12,425 nucleotides of DNA from Deinococcales bacterium (GTDB taxonomy: Bacteria; Deinococcota; Deinococci; Deinococcales; Deinococcaceae): contig JACMOA010000332.1 in the NCBI GenBank assembly GCA_014378225.1, forward strand, positions 1-12,425, written 5' to 3'. Below the pieces are notes generated by a model. That model was not told where the DNA came from, searched no databases, and was given only the letters and a program-made list of their open reading frames with translations. Shown one piece after another: positions 6,372 through 12,425 of the stretch (positions are counted from its first letter, which is position 1; the number at the start of each line of letters is the position of its first letter). The translations under genes and the position numbers were made by a program.

Positions 6372-7767
6372 TTTTAAACGTTTTTTCCCCTCCCCGCTCG
6401 AGCCGATTCTGGCGCTGATTCTGCCTTTTGCTTGGTTTGGCGGACTGGGAAGCACGCCGTGGTGGGTGTTGCCTCTGTGGATGGTTGCACTTGTGTTGCG
6501 CCGCTTTGACACCGCCCACCGTTTTGTGGGCATTCCGCTGCTGGTCCTGATTGCCTTTGGCATGGCCCTGGCTTTTTACCCAGACCCCTGGGGTATGGTC
6601 ACAGAGTTTTTCAAGCTTTTTATCGTGGGTATAGGGCTTTATCTAGCGCATGGGTCCCTGCTCGAGGGGTCGGCGTTTGGTCTGGTCCCGCTGGGAATTA
6701 TGCTGATTTTTCACCCACACCCGCTGGGTCTGGGGGCTTTGCTCATTGGCCTGATTGCGCTGGGGGAAACGTCTATGCGCGGTGGGGGGAAGATTCGCTC
6801 GGGTCGCGCTCTGCCGTTGCTGCTAGGTGGTGTGCTCAGTCTGGTCGTGCTATCTGCACTCCTGCCTCGAGCGGGTCTGACCCTGGAGGCCCCGCCACGA
6901 GGTGAATCAGCCCAAAATGAGGTTGAAACTCCCCCCACTGAACCCACTGAACTATCCACTCCCCAGGAAGGTTCAGCTCGAGGTCCTATCACTTACAACT
7001 TACCCGCTAGCGAGGACCCCGTTCCCAACTGGGTTAAAGAGATTATCAAAGCCACGCTGTCGCTCATTATGGTGGCTTGTGTCGTGCTGTTCTGCATTAT
7101 TTTATGGAAACCCGTTCGACTTTCGGCTGGCCCTCGAGTGAAACCCTGGCATTTTATTTTTCTGGGGTCAGTGTTTGCTTTTTCGGCCATGCTGATGCTT
7201 TATCTGGGTCTCAGTACGGGAAACACTCTGGGAGGTTCAGGTCTTTCCGGCGGCTCGAGCCTGCCCGATACGGGTCCCTCGAGCATTGTCAACCTGAATG
7301 CCAACTCGCCCGAGGTGCGTGCTTACACCTTTATCAGCTATATTCTGCTTTTTGCTCTGCCGCTGCTGCTGGCTTTTCTGGCTTACGGCGCGTGGACCCT
7401 GTGGCAGCTCCGCCCTCAGCAACTTGCGGCAGCCACCCTTCCCGCTCCAGCAGAGGTTGTGCTAGAACCGGGCGTGATTCCGCCGCTCAACCCCGATACC
7501 GTGCGGGCGCTGTATGCCCGTTTCCTCGAGCACATGGGGCAGCGTGGTTTGCTGCGGCTCGAGAGTGAAACCCCGTGGGAGTTCTGGCGCACCGTCTCGA
7601 AAACGTACCCTGAACTCGAGGACGATGCACACGCCCTCACCTGGGCTTACATGCCGGTGCGCTACGGCAACCTGCCTGACCGTGAAGGCTTTGAAGCCGC
7701 CTTCAGAGCGCTCGAGCACTTGGAGAGTGTGCCAGTGAGTGTGGATGAAAGTAACGAAGAGTCTTAA
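6364..7767 (+). CDS. polytopic membrane protein with C-terminal DUF4129 domain
   Basis: A 467-aa protein. The first ~170 residues hold several hydrophobic helices (for example IPLLVLIAFGMALAF, LFIVGIGLYL, LLLGGVLSLVVLSALL). A Pro/Glu/Thr-rich loop spans about 175-220. Further membrane segments lie near 226-248 (ATLSLIMVACVVLFCIILW), 263-283 and 322-345. The last ~95 residues match the DUF4129 pattern: DTVRALYARFLEHMGQRGL, SETPWEFWRTV, TWAYMPVRYGN. In other bacteria DUF4129 is often attached to or next to TgpA-type transglutaminase-like proteins and MoxR ATPases. Neither is in this window, and no transglutaminase catalytic core is seen here. No Shine-Dalgarno is evident, and the start lies in the third copy of a 16-bp repeat. 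Function unknown. Confidence 0.82.
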   Translation: MTLFKRFFPSPLEPILALILPFAWFGGLGSTPWWVLPLWMVALVLRRFDTAHRFVGIPLLVLIAFGMALAFYPDPWGMVTEFFKLFIVGIGLYLAHGSLLEGSAFGLVPLGIMLIFHPHPLGLGALLIGLIALGETSMRGGGKIRSGRALPLLLGGVLSLVVLSALLPRAGLTLEAPPRGESAQNEVETPPTEPTELSTPQEGSARGPITYNLPASEDPVPNWVKEIIKATLSLIMVACVVLFCIILWKPVRLSAGPRVKPWHFIFLGSVFAFSAMLMLYLGLSTGNTLGGSGLSGGSSLPDTGPSSIVNLNANSPEVRAYTFISYILLFALPLLLAFLAYGAWTLWQLRPQQLAAATLPAPAEVVLEPGVIPPLNPDTVRALYARFLEHMGQRGLLRLESETPWEFWRTVSKTYPELEDDAHALTWAYMPVRYGNLPDREGFEAAFRALEHLESVPVSVDESNEES

Positions 7768-8075
7768 AGATAGCAAACGTCAAACGCAAGCGGCCCGGAA
7801 GGCGGACAGGCCCACTAAAACTCTGTTGGCGAAGTCGGTTTTAGTATCCTCGAGCGGCGTTGGTGTGTCGTCGCGGGTCTGGAGACGCCTGCTCGAGGAA
7901 GGTTTCAACCTGCTCGAGTAGCGCAAGCCGCTTTGGGTCTGGAGTGATATCCTACCGTGCCACACTGGATTACCCATTTAGTTGGAACAGATGTCCCTTG
8001 TGGTTGCCCTTTTGGCAATTGCCCTCGAGCCTAAGCTTTTCACAAGCTGAAAGATAAACAAGGTGCTTGGGGATT
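7768..8075. other. 308-bp gap between convergent genes, no clear gene
   Basis: No convincing gene on either strand. It holds five CTCGAG sites, an 8-bp inverted repeat at 7814-7845, a GC-rich segment at 7792-7813 related to 150-167, and two small hairpins (TTGCC/GGCAA near 8007-8021, AGCTT/AAGCT near 8036-8050). A 36-codon - strand frame (7951 down to a TAA at 7841) has coding-like composition (VETFLEQASPDPRR) but no start codon, so it could be the remnant of a lost gene. No strong terminator for either flanking gene is seen. Confidence 0.5.
7814..7845. repeat. inverted repeat ACTAAAAC / GTTTTAGT
   Basis: A perfect 8-bp inverted repeat (7814-7821 and 7838-7845) with a 16-nt loop, 46 nt after the stop of the DUF4129 gene. 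It might act as a weak bidirectional terminator or mRNA end, but the U-rich part lies inside the stem, so this is uncertain. Confidence 0.45.
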
Positions 8076-8420
8076 TTAGGTCGCTCGAGCCTCATTTTCC
8101 CGAATTTCTCGCTGCAAAAAATAGTTGAGTAGGGTCCTGAGCGTGGCAATAGCCGCAAGTTTTCCAATCTCGTCCCAGGTGGGGGCCACAGCGGTTCGCA
8201 CGATGTCGGCGGCCAGCTCAAACTCGAGCGCCAGCGCCAGCCAGCGGGCCAGCCTCAGCCGCACCGCTTCACGGCTCCCGTCTGGAAGTGTGGGGCGTAC
8301 CCAGAACACCCGCAAAGCATTCCAGGTGGCCTCGAGCGCCGCCAACACAATGATGAGCGCCGCCGCACCTTCCACTCCAGAGGCGACGTTCAGGCTGAAT
8401 TGTTTGAGAAGGTCTTCCAT
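8076..8420 (-). CDS. DUF1622 family small membrane protein
   Basis: A 114-aa protein on the minus strand that fits the DUF1622 family. A first hydrophobic helix runs from about residue 14 (VEGAAALIIVLAALEATW). The family hallmark RLARWLALALEFELAADIVR then TAVAPTWDEIG follows in the middle, and a last helix has IATLRTLLNYFLQREI. Such proteins are inner-membrane proteins of unknown function. It is the only minus-strand gene. It is convergent with the DUF4129 gene and divergent from pabAB, sharing with the latter a 170-bp control region. No strong Shine-Dalgarno precedes its ATG; TAAAAT on the minus strand about 25 nt upstream of the start is a possible -10. Confidence 0.82.
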   Translation of the reverse strand: MEDLLKQFSLNVASGVEGAAALIIVLAALEATWNALRVFWVRPTLPDGSREAVRLRLARWLALALEFELAADIVRTAVAPTWDEIGKLAAIATLRTLLNYFLQREIRENEARAT

Positions 8421-8487
8421 AATTGCCCGATTACGAAAGATATTTTAGACTGCTCGAGCGGGGAAAATTTTAATCCTCTGCATAGCC

Positions 8488-8516
8488 TTGACGCATAACG
8501 TATAGCGTGATATTAT
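8488..8516 (+). promoter_or_regulatory. near-consensus sigma70-type promoter with internal palindrome
   Basis: TTGACG (8488-8493), a 17-bp spacer, then TATTAT (8511-8516): the best promoter in the window. The spacer and the end of the -35 carry an interrupted palindrome (ACGC at 8491-8494, central ACGT at 8498-8501, GCGT at 8505-8508), a candidate operator. Transcription would begin near 8523, only a few bases before the terminator hairpin. Confidence 0.6.
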
Positions 8517-8526
8517 TTTACTATTC

Positions 8527-8551
8527 AAGCGCTCGAGAGGGCGCTTTTTTT
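8527..8551 (+). terminator. intrinsic terminator with GAGA (GNRA) tetraloop
   Basis: AAGCGCTC (8527-8534) pairs with GGGCGCTT (8539-8546, one T-G wobble) around a GAGA loop (8535-8538), followed by a run of seven T (8545-8551). The hairpin is built around a CTCGAG palindrome (8532-8537). On the - strand there is no U-tract, so it works for + strand transcripts. The nearest upstream + gene ends at 7767, so its natural substrate is unclear. Confidence 0.72.
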
Positions 8552-8552
8552 G

Positions 8553-8582
8553 TTGTATGTAACTCTCAAATCCGGCTATGGT
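8553..8582 (+). promoter_or_regulatory. candidate promoter giving leaderless pabAB mRNA
   Basis: TTGTAT (8553-8558), an 18-bp spacer, and TATGGT (8577-8582), 8 nt before ATG 8591. It lies directly after the terminator, so it could drive the Pab genes independently of the upstream promoter. The -35 is weak (TTG only). Confidence 0.4.
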
Positions 8583-8590
8583 AGGGTTCT

Positions 8591-10477
8591 ATGCTCACCC
8601 CTCGAGACCTGCTGCTCCGCCTGCACGCGCTTCAAATTCCCGGAATAGCCCTGCTCGAGAGTGCTGGAGAGAAGGTTGAATTCGGGCGGTACAGCTTTCT
8701 CAGTGCAGCGCCCACTCGAGTGCAAAATATGTTACCAGAGCGGCCAGACTCAATTGAGGCAGGCTCGAGCGCGATTTTTCCGGCCTGGATAGGCGGCCTC
8801 ACCTACGAAGCTGAACACCATTGGGCTTACTATCCCAGTGGAATCGTGTGGGACAGGCTCGAGGGTATTTTTGAACAGGTGGGCGAGAGTCATTTGGATT
8901 GGGACGCGGTTTTTGCAGTTCAGCCCAGCACGCTCGAGAAGCCTGTGGTGGGAATCCTAAAGAGCGATTTTCCCCAGGCCGCGTTCGAGGCGGGTGTGCT
9001 GGAGGTGCAGAATCTGATTCTGGCCGGAGAGTGCTATCAGGTGAACCTGTCGCACCGTCTGCGCTCGAGTTACCGGGGCCACCCCCTGTACGCTTACCTC
9101 GAGTTGGCCCGGACCAATCCCAGCCCGTTTATGGCGTACCTGGAGAATGAGGGCTTCACCATCGCCTCGAGTTCGCCGGAAAGACTGGTGCTGTGGACGG
9201 AGAGCGACCTCTCGAGCCGACCCATTGCTGGAACCCGCAGGCGGGGCGAAACGCCAGCGGAAGAAGCTCAGCTCGAAGAAGAACTTTTGCAGGATGAAAA
9301 AGAGCGCTCTGAGCATGTGATGCTGCTGGACCTCGAGCGCAATGATTTGGGCCGGGTGGCCACTCCTGGCAGCGTGTGGGTGGGCGAATTCATGACCGTG
9401 GAGTTTTACAGCCATGTGATGCACCTGGTCAGTGAAGTTCGGGCGACGGCCCAGCCAGATTTGACCCTCGAGTGCTTGCTCGACGCCGCTTTCCCCGGTG
9501 GAACCATTACGGGTGCGCCAAAAAAACGGGTGATGGAGGCGATTGCTACGCTTGAGCCTACTTCTCGAGGCTGGTATACCGGGTCCGTGGGAATTTTGAG
9601 TGGTCCTCGAGCAGACTTTAACATTCTGATTCGCACATTGGCTTTTTACCCGCAGGATTCGGGAAATGGATGGGAAGTTCACCTCTCGAGCGGGGCAGGA
9701 ATCGTGATGGACTCCATTCCAGCGCAGGAATACAGAGAAACCCGAAACAAGGCAGCAGCTATGCTGGCGGTGCTGGGCGGGGGTGGAGCGCTGAGACCTG
9801 CCCAAAATACCCGGCCTCCAACTTTTGGTCCTTCGTGGCGTCCAGCGCAGGTGAAAACATCAGGCTCGAGCGGGCAGAAAGTGCTGCTGCTGGACAACTT
9901 CGATTCTTTCACCTATAACATCGTGCAGGATTTGCTTTCTCTGGGCGCGGAAGTCACCGTGCGGCCCCACACCGACTCGCTCGAGAGTCTGCGGAGTTTG
10001 CTCGAGGGGGGAACGGCACTTTTATTGGGACCGGGACCCGGAACCCCCATGACCAGCGGTGTGACTATGGAACTGGCAAGTTACGCACTGAACCACTCCA
10101 TTCCCACGCTGGGCGTGTGTCTGGGCCATCAGGCTCTGGGCGAACTGGTGGGTGCAAGGTTGCTGCGTGCGCCCTATCCGGTTCACGGCAAGCTCGAGAC
10201 GCTGACCCACAACGCCGAAGGTCTGTTCGAGGGCATCCCGCAGGGCGCGGGCTTTACCCGCTATCACTCGCTTATCGTGCGAGACCTACCCAGTGAAACC
10301 GCCAGGGCGATTGCCCGCTCGAGTGCCAAACCAAACAACAACGGGGGTGAGCTGATGGCGCTCGAGGTATTGGGGAAACCCGCCTGGGGCGTGCAGTTTC
10401 ATCCCGAGTCCGTTCTTAGCGATTGTGGGCGTACTCTGCTGGCGAACTGGTTACGGTTAGTGCGAGAATCTGTTTAA
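8591..10477 (+). CDS. pabB: aminodeoxychorismate synthase, PabB-PabA fusion
   Basis: A 628-aa bifunctional enzyme making 4-amino-4-deoxychorismate from chorismate and glutamine for p-aminobenzoate/folate. Residues about 1-395 are a chorismate-binding domain: LLESAG (22-27), SSPERL, PIAGTRRRG (P211-), HVMLLDLERNDLGRV, FPGGTITGAPKKR (301-313) and GWYTGSVGILSG. A ~30-residue linker precedes a class I glutamine amidotransferase (from about K430): LLLDNFDSFTYN, GPGPGTP, GVCLGHQ with Cys510, YHSL, and FHPES with His604. SPER and PGGTITGAPK are PabB-like rather than TrpE-like, but position 213 is Ala where E. coli PabB has its active-site Lys (PIKGT), so anthranilate synthase activity is not excluded. 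PabC 3 nt downstream favours the PabB reading. The domain order (synthase first) is the reverse of the common PabA-PabB fusion. Confidence 0.88.
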   Translation: MLTPRDLLLRLHALQIPGIALLESAGEKVEFGRYSFLSAAPTRVQNMLPERPDSIEAGSSAIFPAWIGGLTYEAEHHWAYYPSGIVWDRLEGIFEQVGESHLDWDAVFAVQPSTLEKPVVGILKSDFPQAAFEAGVLEVQNLILAGECYQVNLSHRLRSSYRGHPLYAYLELARTNPSPFMAYLENEGFTIASSSPERLVLWTESDLSSRPIAGTRRRGETPAEEAQLEEELLQDEKERSEHVMLLDLERNDLGRVATPGSVWVGEFMTVEFYSHVMHLVSEVRATAQPDLTLECLLDAAFPGGTITGAPKKRVMEAIATLEPTSRGWYTGSVGILSGPRADFNILIRTLAFYPQDSGNGWEVHLSSGAGIVMDSIPAQEYRETRNKAAAMLAVLGGGGALRPAQNTRPPTFGPSWRPAQVKTSGSSGQKVLLLDNFDSFTYNIVQDLLSLGAEVTVRPHTDSLESLRSLLEGGTALLLGPGPGTPMTSGVTMELASYALNHSIPTLGVCLGHQALGELVGARLLRAPYPVHGKLETLTHNAEGLFEGIPQGAGFTRYHSLIVRDLPSETARAIARSSAKPNNNGGELMALEVLGKPAWGVQFHPESVLSDCGRTLLANWLRLVRESV

Positions 10478-10480
10478 ACT

Positions 10481-11269
10481 ATGAGGGTGAGTTCACCCTG
10501 GATTTCGCTCGAGGACGGTTTGGGTACGCTGGAAGTGGCCCGCTCGAGCGCCTTTTTACACGGCCTGAGCGCCTTTACGACCGTTCGGGTTCAGAATGGC
10601 GTTCCCTTGCTGTGGAACAAACACCTCGAGCGCCTGAAAGGCACCTGTGCGCTGCTCGAGCTGCCTGAACCCTCTGAAATCGAACACCTGGAACACATTT
10701 CTAACATTGCACTGGACGAGGCCCTCTACCGCCTCACCGTGACCCTGGAGGGAAGTTACGGGCTTTACCGCCCGCTCGAGACTGCTTCATTGGGTCCCGT
10801 CACGGTGTGGCTCAGCGACTTACAGGTACACAACCAACTGGGAGCGCACAAGACTGGAAACTACTTGCCCTACGCGCTTGCAGCCCGCGAAGCCGAGCGT
10901 CAGAACTGCTTTGAGGCCCTTCTTAAGCGTGGAAGCAGCCATGTGGTAGACGGCAGCCGCAGCGCCCTGCTGCTCGAGCACCGGGGCCATTTTATCGTGC
11001 CACAGGGAGGCCTGCCCTCGGTGACACGAGACGCATTTCTAGAAATCCACGGTCCAGGGCTGTTAGACCCTAACCTGCCAGACTCGAACACCGTACTCGA
11101 GCAATCCATCACCCTCAGCGAACTGCGAGGGGCGGACCACATATGGCTGCTGGGGTCTGGCCTGGGAATGCGGGCTGTCTCAGAGGTGCGCTGGCACAGT
11201 GGTCAAATGAACTTTGAGGTCAAAGCCTTCGAGAACCTTGAGCCGCCGTTTTTACCACCGGGGACGTGA
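10481..11269 (+). CDS. pabC: aminodeoxychorismate lyase (class IV PLP enzyme)
   Basis: A 262-aa fold-type IV PLP enzyme, close in length to E. coli PabC (269 aa). It would convert aminodeoxychorismate to p-aminobenzoate and pyruvate. Visible features are FLHGLSAFTTVRVQNG (about 24-39), HLERLK, AHKTGNYLPYALAAREAE with the probable PLP lysine Lys124, then VVDGSRSALLLEHRGHFIVP and GGLPSVTRDAFLE, which match the family's cofactor-phosphate and closing motifs. Branched-chain or D-amino acid aminotransferases share this fold. The 3-nt spacing after pabAB makes the lyase assignment strong. There is no obvious Shine-Dalgarno, so translation is probably coupled to the upstream gene. Confidence 0.85.
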   Translation: MRVSSPWISLEDGLGTLEVARSSAFLHGLSAFTTVRVQNGVPLLWNKHLERLKGTCALLELPEPSEIEHLEHISNIALDEALYRLTVTLEGSYGLYRPLETASLGPVTVWLSDLQVHNQLGAHKTGNYLPYALAAREAERQNCFEALLKRGSSHVVDGSRSALLLEHRGHFIVPQGGLPSVTRDAFLEIHGPGLLDPNLPDSNTVLEQSITLSELRGADHIWLLGSGLGMRAVSEVRWHSGQMNFEVKAFENLEPPFLPPGT

Positions 11270-11373
11270 GCTGTGCTCGAGGGTAGGAGGGTAAGTACAT
11301 TCTTGAAGCTAATCTTTTTCTTACTCCCATCTCCCCATAACCCTCGAGCGCCTAATCCCCTAATCTAAGGGCC
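11270..11373 (+). other. pabC-tyrA spacer
   Basis: A 104-bp spacer with two CTCGAG sites, a pyrimidine-rich stretch (11309-11335) and an imperfect stem (GGGTAAG near 11289 with CTTACTC near 11320, long loop), too weak to call a terminator. Its last bases hold the candidate tyrA -10 box. Confidence 0.4.
11361..11366 (+). promoter_or_regulatory. candidate -10 box of a leaderless tyrA mRNA
   Basis: TAATCT lies exactly 7 nt before ATG 11374. No convincing -35 was found. The AAGG at 11367-11370 is only 3 nt from the ATG, too close for a normal Shine-Dalgarno. TAATC is repeated nearby at 11353. Confidence 0.4.
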
Positions 11374-12425
11374 ATGAGCGCTCCGCAACCCATTTTTGGA
11401 ACTGTCGTCATCGCTGGGGTTGGCCTGATTGGCGGGTCCATCGGTCTGGGGCTTCGCGCCCGCTTTCTGGCCGAAAAGGTGATTGGCTTTGACCGCGACC
11501 CCACCACGCTGCAAACCGCGCTGGGCCTGGGCGTGATTGATGAAGCACAGCTCGAGCCAGGAGAGTGGCTGCGAGATGCGGAAATGGTGATTTTAGCCAC
11601 TCCGGTAGGGCGCATTGTTTCGCTGGCAGAGAAGCTGTTTCCCTTTGTAGGCCCTCAGACTATTTTTACGGATGTGGGCAGCGTCAAAAAACCGCTGGCG
11701 GACGCGCTGGCGCACTTCCCACACTACGTTCCCGGACACCCTATGGCGGGTAGCGAACGCGCCGGAGTGGAACACGCCGACGCTGAACTGCTCAAAAACG
11801 CGGTCTGGGTGCTGACTCCTACGGACCTGACCCCGCTGGGAACGCTCTCCAAAGTGCGGCGTTTGGTGGACTCACTGGGCGCAACCCCGGTGGTGATGCC
11901 GCCCGAGGCGCACGACCAGTTGGTGGCCACCACCAGCCACCTGCCGTACTTTACCGCGCTGGCCCTGACCCACATGGTGGCCAGGGACGAACGTTTGGGC
12001 CTGCTGGCAGCGGGCGGATTTCGGGACCTCACCCGAGTAGCCAGTGGAAACCCGCGTATGAGCCGGGATATGGTGGTTCACAACAAGCTGGCGCTCAAAG
12101 AAGCGCTGGGCCGCTTCCGACGCCAACTCGAGCACTTAGAAGACCTGCTCGAGACCGGGGAAGAACTGCTCGAGGCCGCCGAGGAGGGCAAGCGCACACG
12201 GGACAGCATTCCAGTGGTGCGCCGCGCCCTGCTGCCCGCGCTGCAAGACCTGTATGTGGCGGTCCCAGACAGGCCAGGAATGCTGGGTAAAGTGACCCAA
12301 CTCGCCGGAGAAGCCGGGGCTAACATCAAAGACATCGAGGTTCTGGCGGTGCGGGACCAGGGCGCTTCGGTGCGGCTGGGCCTCGAGTCCCGTGACGATT
12401 TAGAGAAAGCGCGTTTGGCGCTCGA
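11374..12425 (+). CDS. tyrA: prephenate dehydrogenase with ACT domain (3' end beyond window)
   Basis: The frame is open from ATG 11374 to the window end (350 complete codons), so the C-terminus is missing. It oxidatively decarboxylates prephenate to 4-hydroxyphenylpyruvate in tyrosine synthesis. The N-terminal dinucleotide fold has VVIAGVGLIGGSIGLGLR (GxGxxGG from Gly15) and the acidic FDRDP after strand 2. The catalytic region shows TDVGSVKKPL, GHPMAGSE with His122, TTSHLPYFTA and GFRDLTRVASGNPRMSRD. From about residue 290 an ACT domain begins (DLYVAVPDRPGMLGKVT, GANIKDIEVL), as in Bacillus-type TyrA, suggesting allosteric control by an amino acid, probably tyrosine (inference). It follows pabC on the same strand with its own start signal. 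CTCGAG is unusually rare in its first 750 bp. Confidence 0.92.
   Translation, partial: MSAPQPIFGTVVIAGVGLIGGSIGLGLRARFLAEKVIGFDRDPTTLQTALGLGVIDEAQLEPGEWLRDAEMVILATPVGRIVSLAEKLFPFVGPQTIFTDVGSVKKPLADALAHFPHYVPGHPMAGSERAGVEHADAELLKNAVWVLTPTDLTPLGTLSKVRRLVDSLGATPVVMPPEAHDQLVATTSHLPYFTALALTHMVARDERLGLLAAGGFRDLTRVASGNPRMSRDMVVHNKLALKEALGRFRRQLEHLEDLLETGEELLEAAEEGKRTRDSIPVVRRALLPALQDLYVAVPDRPGMLGKVTQLAGEAGANIKDIEVLAVRDQGASVRLGLESRDDLEKARLAL

Larger units (their letters stand above)
247..12387. repeat. highly iterated palindrome CTCGAG, about 117 copies
   Basis: A hand count gives about 117 complete CTCGAG sites between 247 and 12387, plus CTCGA at the very end. They occur in every gene, on a sequence identical on both strands, in all three codon phases (Leu-Glu, Ala-Arg, Ser-Ser readings) and in the spacers. 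Many are extended to GCTCGAG or CTCGAGCG. Pairs lie as close as 11 bp apart (5736 and 5747). Confidence 0.95.

Noticed and set aside
6364..7767. Full TgpA-type transglutaminase
   Set aside because: No Cys-His-Asp transglutaminase core is visible. Only membrane helices and the C-terminal DUF4129 domain are supported.
8007..8050. Terminator for the DUF1622 gene
   Set aside because: Two short hairpins are present, but neither is followed by a U-run on the - strand.
8957..9805. Long - strand frame opposite the PabB domain
   Set aside because: It is antisense to a well-conserved enzyme and has no family-like motifs. Similar long antisense frames (1654-2169, 2989-3576) are also shadows.
11289..11326. 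Terminator after pabC
   Set aside because: The stem is imperfect with a long loop and no well-placed T-run.
247..12387. CRISPR or REP-type array as explanation of the CTCGAG repeats
   Set aside because: The spacing is irregular, the sites lie inside coding sequence, and only 6-8 bp are conserved.

Overview
The window reads as one stretch of a bacterial chromosome of moderately high GC, densely packed, with nine genes on the + strand and one on the - strand. Gene content (cobS/cobC, DUF3160, DUF3105, DUF1622, a PabB-PabA fusion) and start signals in which a TANNNT -10 box sits only 6-8 nt before the start codon (the leaderless style known from Deinococcus) suggest a member of the Deinococcota, for example a Deinococcus or Meiothermus relative. 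This placement is an inference and is not proven by the sequence. No transposase, integrase, CRISPR array, tRNA or rRNA was recognised.

Layout. (1) 1-255: leader with a degenerate 20-bp tandem repeat. (2) 256-1574: late cobalamin assembly genes, cobS and a CobC-like histidine phosphatase, overlapping at TAATG. (3) 1609-5667: an exported or surface group of a DUF3160 protein, a CapA-family protein with an added C-terminal FG-GAP/VCBS-like region, and a DUF3105 lipoprotein. (4) 5719-7767: a DinB-like four-helix protein with a repeat-encoded acidic tail and a polytopic membrane protein ending in a DUF4129 domain. Both are preceded by short tandem repeats whose last copy carries the start codon. 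(5) 7768-8075: a gap with inverted repeats and no convincing gene. (6) 8076-8420, - strand: a small DUF1622 membrane protein. (7) 8421-8590: a divergent control region with a near-consensus promoter, followed about 10 nt later by a GNRA-loop intrinsic terminator, then a second promoter at the next gene. (8) 8591-12425: chorismate-using genes: a PabB-PabA fusion (aminodeoxychorismate synthase), pabC (aminodeoxychorismate lyase), and tyrA with a C-terminal ACT domain, cut by the window end.

How they work together. CobC and CobS would supply and join alpha-ribazole to adenosylcobinamide-GDP. The Pab fusion plus PabC would make p-aminobenzoate for folate, and TyrA takes the other chorismate branch toward tyrosine. 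The DUF3160/CapA/DUF3105 group is probably extracytoplasmic, with unknown roles.

The strongest unexplained signal is at the DNA level: the palindrome CTCGAG occurs about 117 times by hand count (about one per 106 bp, against about 3 expected at random), in all reading frames and between genes. It behaves like a highly iterated palindrome comparable in kind to cyanobacterial HIP1. A second theme is short tandem repeats (15, 16 and 20 bp) placed at or just before gene starts.
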